Shown here: piece by piece, positions 61,151 to 64,000 of the stretch
Layout of the letters: each line of letters starts with the position of its first letter
How positions within the stretch are numbered: position 1 is the stretch's first letter
Assembly: GCF_013149295.1 (NCBI RefSeq)
Contig: NZ_JABGCB010000003.1
Span: 182,631 to 246,630, forward strand
Length of the DNA: 64,000 bases
Direction of reading: 5' to 3'
DNA from: Novosphingobium sp. SG751A
GTDB lineage: Bacteria; Pseudomonadota; Alphaproteobacteria; Sphingomonadales; Sphingomonadaceae
Made by a program: the position numbers and the translations under genes
Notes under the pieces: generated by a model
Told to the model about the DNA's origin: nothing
The model's database searches: none
What the model saw: the letters and a program-made list of their open reading frames with translations, nothing else

Positions 61151-62320
61151 TTAAGCGGCGGCCTTTCGATGATCGTAGGTTTGAAAGCGTGCGATCGCGC
61201 CTGCATCCACTTCCGCACCCAGTCCTGGCGCTGTTGGAACCGGAAGCACGCCGTTTTGGACGGTCTTCTCAGCTGGATTCTTCAATACTTGGACGTAGTC
61301 GTTTGCCTCTGAGTAGTATGGATAGGTCTCGAGCGGCATCGTCATAGCCGACGCAGCGATCCCTTGGATTGAGGCAGCGGTGCACAGCGAGCTCGCGCAA
61401 TTATGCACCGATATCCGTACATTATACGCTTCTGCCATCGCGGCTATTTGAACTAACTCAAAGATCCCACCGCAATTCCCGACGTCCGGCATCGCGATGT
61501 CGACGCCTCGTGTTTCAAGCAGATTGCGAAAGCCGCCGCGTGTATAGATCCTTTCACCCGCCGCGATGGGTATCGGCCAGCGCCCGGCCATGTCGCGAAG
61601 CCCTTGGAGGTTAAAAGCGTCTAGTGGTTCTTCGACCCAGATCAGGTCGAGTTCAGCACAGACATTCATGAAACGTATCAGCTGATCGTTGTTCAAACCG
61701 CCCGATAGGTCGAGCATGAGACCGATGTCCGGTCCAACCACGTTTCGAAGGGTTTTTATCCTTTCGATCGCGCGCTGAAATGTTGTGTCGTCGAGTTGCC
61801 GGCGCTGCACGTGGCGAAGAGTGCGGCCTTTTTGATAGGAGGCTAATGGGTAGCACTTAAGCTTTGTGTAGCCTTCCGAGATCGGCCGTTCGGCTGATTT
61901 GGCCCATTCGGTAACGTCGTCGTGCCTGGTGCTCCACCCGTTAGCATAAACCTCGATGGTGTTAGAAAACTTTGCGCCAAAAAGCTCGTAAACTGGGACA
62001 CCCAAGAATTTCCCCTTAATATCCCACAGTGCTTGGTCGATTGCGCTCAACGCTGCAAAGACGATTGCTCCCCCGCCCTTGGTCCAAAAAGAGTTGTCGT
62101 ATATTTCCTGCCAAAAATGCCGAGGATAGGTTGCATCCGTCCCAATAAGCGACGGTGCGAGAGTTGAGAGCATCTCAGCGGCTGCCGCGCCGCCAAGGCC
62201 GTATGCCACCGCAGCTTCTCCGTAGCCGACGATTCCGTCTTTTGTCGTCAATTCGACGATCACAGGATGCACGGGCCCGCTGCGAATGTGGAACACACGA
62301 AGGTTTTCAATCGTAAGCAT
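61151..62320 (-). CDS. Enolase-superfamily enzyme (mandelate racemase/dehydratase type)
   Basis: A 389-residue MR/MLE-type enzyme. The metal ligands fit IGLMLDLSGG (Asp), LIWVEEPLDAFN (Glu) and IAAGERIYTRGG (Glu); a lysine pair lies in GYTKLKCYPL, and VRISVHNCASSL has a histidine where mandelate-racemase members keep their general base. Sugar-acid dehydratases and racemases share this layout. Together with the hydroxyacid dehydrogenase it suggests processing of an alpha-hydroxy acid. Specificity cannot be read from these motifs. Confidence 0.88.
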   Translation of the reverse strand: MLTIENLRVFHIRSGPVHPVIVELTTKDGIVGYGEAAVAYGLGGAAAAEMLSTLAPSLIGTDATYPRHFWQEIYDNSFWTKGGGAIVFAALSAIDQALWDIKGKFLGVPVYELFGAKFSNTIEVYANGWSTRHDDVTEWAKSAERPISEGYTKLKCYPLASYQKGRTLRHVQRRQLDDTTFQRAIERIKTLRNVVGPDIGLMLDLSGGLNNDQLIRFMNVCAELDLIWVEEPLDAFNLQGLRDMAGRWPIPIAAGERIYTRGGFRNLLETRGVDIAMPDVGNCGGIFELVQIAAMAEAYNVRISVHNCASSLCTAASIQGIAASAMTMPLETYPYYSEANDYVQVLKNPAEKTVQNGVLPVPTAPGLGAEVDAGAIARFQTYDHRKAAA

Positions 62321-62367
62321 CGGTCGACCTCAATTCTACTATTTGGACAGTTGTCACGACCAATGCT

Positions 62368-63684
62368 CTAAGGAGCATCAAGTGCAACAAAGAGTGGCTG
62401 AAAGCCATGCGAGCGTAGGCCATCGATTGCTGCGACAATTGCTTTCTGTCGGGCAGGACCTAAACTTCGCGAACTGATCTGCTTGAACTTCCGAATGATT
62501 TGTTCGCGATCCATCGGATTAGCAACGTCTCCTAGCGGATGCAGAACGGTCAACGATTCCAGGCCCCGGCCTTGATCGATGATCACGCGACCGGGCGTGG
62601 TCTTAGGGAACGAGTCTGCGAAGTCATCGTGTGCGACAAGCTCAATGCGGCTTGCGAGTTCGAGGACGCGCTCATCACCGAGGTGTCTGGGGTCAACGGG
62701 CTGGAGCGCCTCTACGCCATGGATCGCTGCGAGAGCGCAGCTGAAATAGAAACTGTATTGCGCACCTTCGAGTGTTGTCGGCGCGCGTTCGTTGATAAGC
62801 CCGAGGCCTCTTGGGAACGTCTCGATCCTCAGGCTGGTGACAGGCGTTGCAGGTTGTCGCAATGCGTGCAGAGCATCGATCGCAGCGTGCAGATGGCGGC
62901 AGCAAGCGTATGGTTTGAGATAGCAGTCTTCGACTGCCCAATGGCCACCAAGCCCATCCGTCAGAATCGAGCGGTCAAACCGATCTTCACAGTCGAGAAG
63001 ATCTATGGGGCCCGTAGCACCGGCTCGCGCCCGGTATGCGCCGGTGAGGCCGGCGATCACAGCGGGCGGAATTACCTCTTTGACGGTACTGCCTTGATAA
63101 AGAGATGTCCCTTTGGAGTATGCGATCGGCCCCTCTGCTCCAGCGATTGCCATGGCGTGCGCCAGCTCGATCGGACTAAGCCCAAGCAGTCGGCCGGCAG
63201 CGACAGCAACACCGTAATTAACCCATCGTCCGCTGAAGTACGTTTCGATCGTCGGTGTGGGCCGAGAGGCTGCAACTCTGAGACCGACCTCGTAGCCAAG
63301 AGCGATGGCATCGAAGATGCGTTCGGAGGATGCATTTAGGCTCTGAGCTACCGCGAACACAGCAGGTATTATCCCGGCGCCAGGATGCCCAGCCGCACCG
63401 CGGTGGCCGTCATCGATATCCAAGGCACTCGCTGCTGCCGCGTTTGCCATCGCCGCGCCTGCGACACTGCTGGGTCCGTCGGCGAACCACACGGAGGTGC
63501 TGCCGGATCCGTATATATCCCGCGCTGTCGCCCGAGCTGCTTTCGCAAGGGTGGAGTTCAAGCCGGCGGCAGCCGACGAGACGAGGTCAAGGACCAAAAG
63601 GGAACAAGCGTCTACAGCGGAATCGGGCAGACTATTCTCAGCTTGATTAGCGGCGAAGTTCGCAAGTTCTTGAATGGCGTGCAT
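62368..63684 (-). CDS. MmgE/PrpD-family protein
   Basis: A 438-residue MmgE/PrpD protein, distinct from the one at 40.5 kb. It has VLDLVSSAAAGLNSTLAKAA near the start, ASALDIDDGHRGAAGHPGAG, KGTSLYQGSTVKEVIPPAV and DCYLKPYACCRHLHAAIDAL. The frame is open to 63825; ATG 63684 gives normal family length. It lies between a hyuB-type gene and the enolase-superfamily gene, all on the minus strand, so it belongs to a cyclic-amide or organic-acid pathway like its paralogue. Confidence 0.86.
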   Translation of the reverse strand: MHAIQELANFAANQAENSLPDSAVDACSLLVLDLVSSAAAGLNSTLAKAARATARDIYGSGSTSVWFADGPSSVAGAAMANAAAASALDIDDGHRGAAGHPGAGIIPAVFAVAQSLNASSERIFDAIALGYEVGLRVAASRPTPTIETYFSGRWVNYGVAVAAGRLLGLSPIELAHAMAIAGAEGPIAYSKGTSLYQGSTVKEVIPPAVIAGLTGAYRARAGATGPIDLLDCEDRFDRSILTDGLGGHWAVEDCYLKPYACCRHLHAAIDALHALRQPATPVTSLRIETFPRGLGLINERAPTTLEGAQYSFYFSCALAAIHGVEALQPVDPRHLGDERVLELASRIELVAHDDFADSFPKTTPGRVIIDQGRGLESLTVLHPLGDVANPMDREQIIRKFKQISSRSLGPARQKAIVAAIDGLRSHGFQPLFVALDAP

Positions 63685-63781
63685 GGAAGATTGCCTGCTG
63701 CGAGGAAGGGTAAGCGGATGACGTCTTGTCATTAGAGCACGACGCGGCGTCGACCGTGGTGGGCCATTGCTCGTTTGGTAT

Positions 63782-64000
63782 TTATGCGGCTTGCGATTCA
63801 CCCCGTTCGCTGCATTCAACGCCATACACCGCCTTCGCTCGATCCTTCGTCACAAAGCCGGCCCTGACATCCGCGAGCACCGCTTTACGGCTGCGTGTGC
63901 TGGGATCGCCGTAACCGCCGCCGCCCGGGGTATGCTGTGTCACGACGTCGCCAGCTTTGAGGATAGTCAGATCGCCGATGGTATGAGCGAGCCGAAACTC
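63782..64000 (-). CDS. Hydantoinase/oxoprolinase subunit B, C-terminal end
   Basis: The last 72 residues of a hyuB-type protein whose 5' part lies beyond the right edge. THTIGDLTILKAGDVVTQHT is followed by PGGGGYGDPSTRSRKAVLAD, the glycine-rich C-terminal signature of the family, and VRAGFVTKDRAKAVYGVE. It heads the visible part of the minus-strand operon. A hyuA partner may lie further to the right. Confidence 0.85.
   Translation of the reverse strand, partial: EFRLAHTIGDLTILKAGDVVTQHTPGGGGYGDPSTRSRKAVLADVRAGFVTKDRAKAVYGVECSERGESQAA

Overview
The window looks like alphaproteobacterial accessory DNA, most probably from a sphingomonad. The grounds are three long TonB-dependent receptors of the sphingomonad catabolic type (one truncated), a five-step HutF-type histidine pathway, an AST (arginine succinyltransferase) operon, tightly overlapping TGATG/ATGA gene junctions, and a Ti-like TraA/TraD/TraC transfer module. 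No rRNA, tRNA, CRISPR array or core replication gene was seen. Functional calls come from reading motifs and gene order, without database searches.

Layout. 1-5.8 kb: a partial secreted protein, a TonB-dependent receptor, an MFS transporter and an AraC regulator. 5.9-15.7 kb: a hisD paralogue, hutC, hutF and the hutI-hutH-hutG-hutU-hutD operon, with three copies of a palindrome that fits a HutC operator. 15.7-18.2 kb: a junction where a small ORF abuts a fragment of a conjugation gene, then a small-gene/XRE-repressor pair with a shared operator, a LysR gene and a small unknown gene. 18.4-27.4 kb: ridA, a bidirectional terminator, then the minus-strand operon astC-gdh-astD-M20 peptidase-astA-astB with a divergent LysR gene. 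27.4-31.1 kb: an IS5 remnant that truncated an OccR/NocR-like LysR gene, followed by an intact three-subunit opine/D-amino-acid oxidase operon. 31.4-47.4 kb: hyuA-hyuB, a TonB receptor, a PuuE-like deacetylase-fold hydrolase, an atypical amidohydrolase, an MmgE/PrpD protein, an argininosuccinate lyase homologue, a truncated TonB receptor and two ACS-family MFS transporters. 47.7-54.8 kb: conjugation genes (a traG remnant, a TraD-like coupling protein, a TraA relaxase-helicase, traC, traD, a candidate oriT) and an IS4-family transposase. 55-59.2 kb: a second LysR/opine-oxidase/gdh module in which the regulator is intact but the oxidase is broken and cut by IS3 and IS66 remnants. 59.2-64 kb: two small unknown genes and a minus-strand catabolic operon (hyuB end, MmgE/PrpD, enolase-superfamily dehydratase or racemase, 2-hydroxyacid dehydrogenase).

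How the genes fit together. The hut genes turn histidine into glutamate, formate and ammonia; the ast genes turn arginine into glutamate, succinate and ammonia; glutamate dehydrogenase feeds 2-oxoglutarate to the TCA cycle. An opine oxidase would release an amino acid such as arginine or histidine from an opine, so the island as a whole may be built to harvest amino-acid conjugates. The hyu/deacetylase/amidohydrolase/PrpD/ArgH-like block may open cyclic amides or imides and cleave C-N bonds. The most unusual pattern is reciprocal decay of the two opine-oxidase modules: one keeps the enzyme, the other keeps the regulator, and both keep the same 17-bp upstream element.
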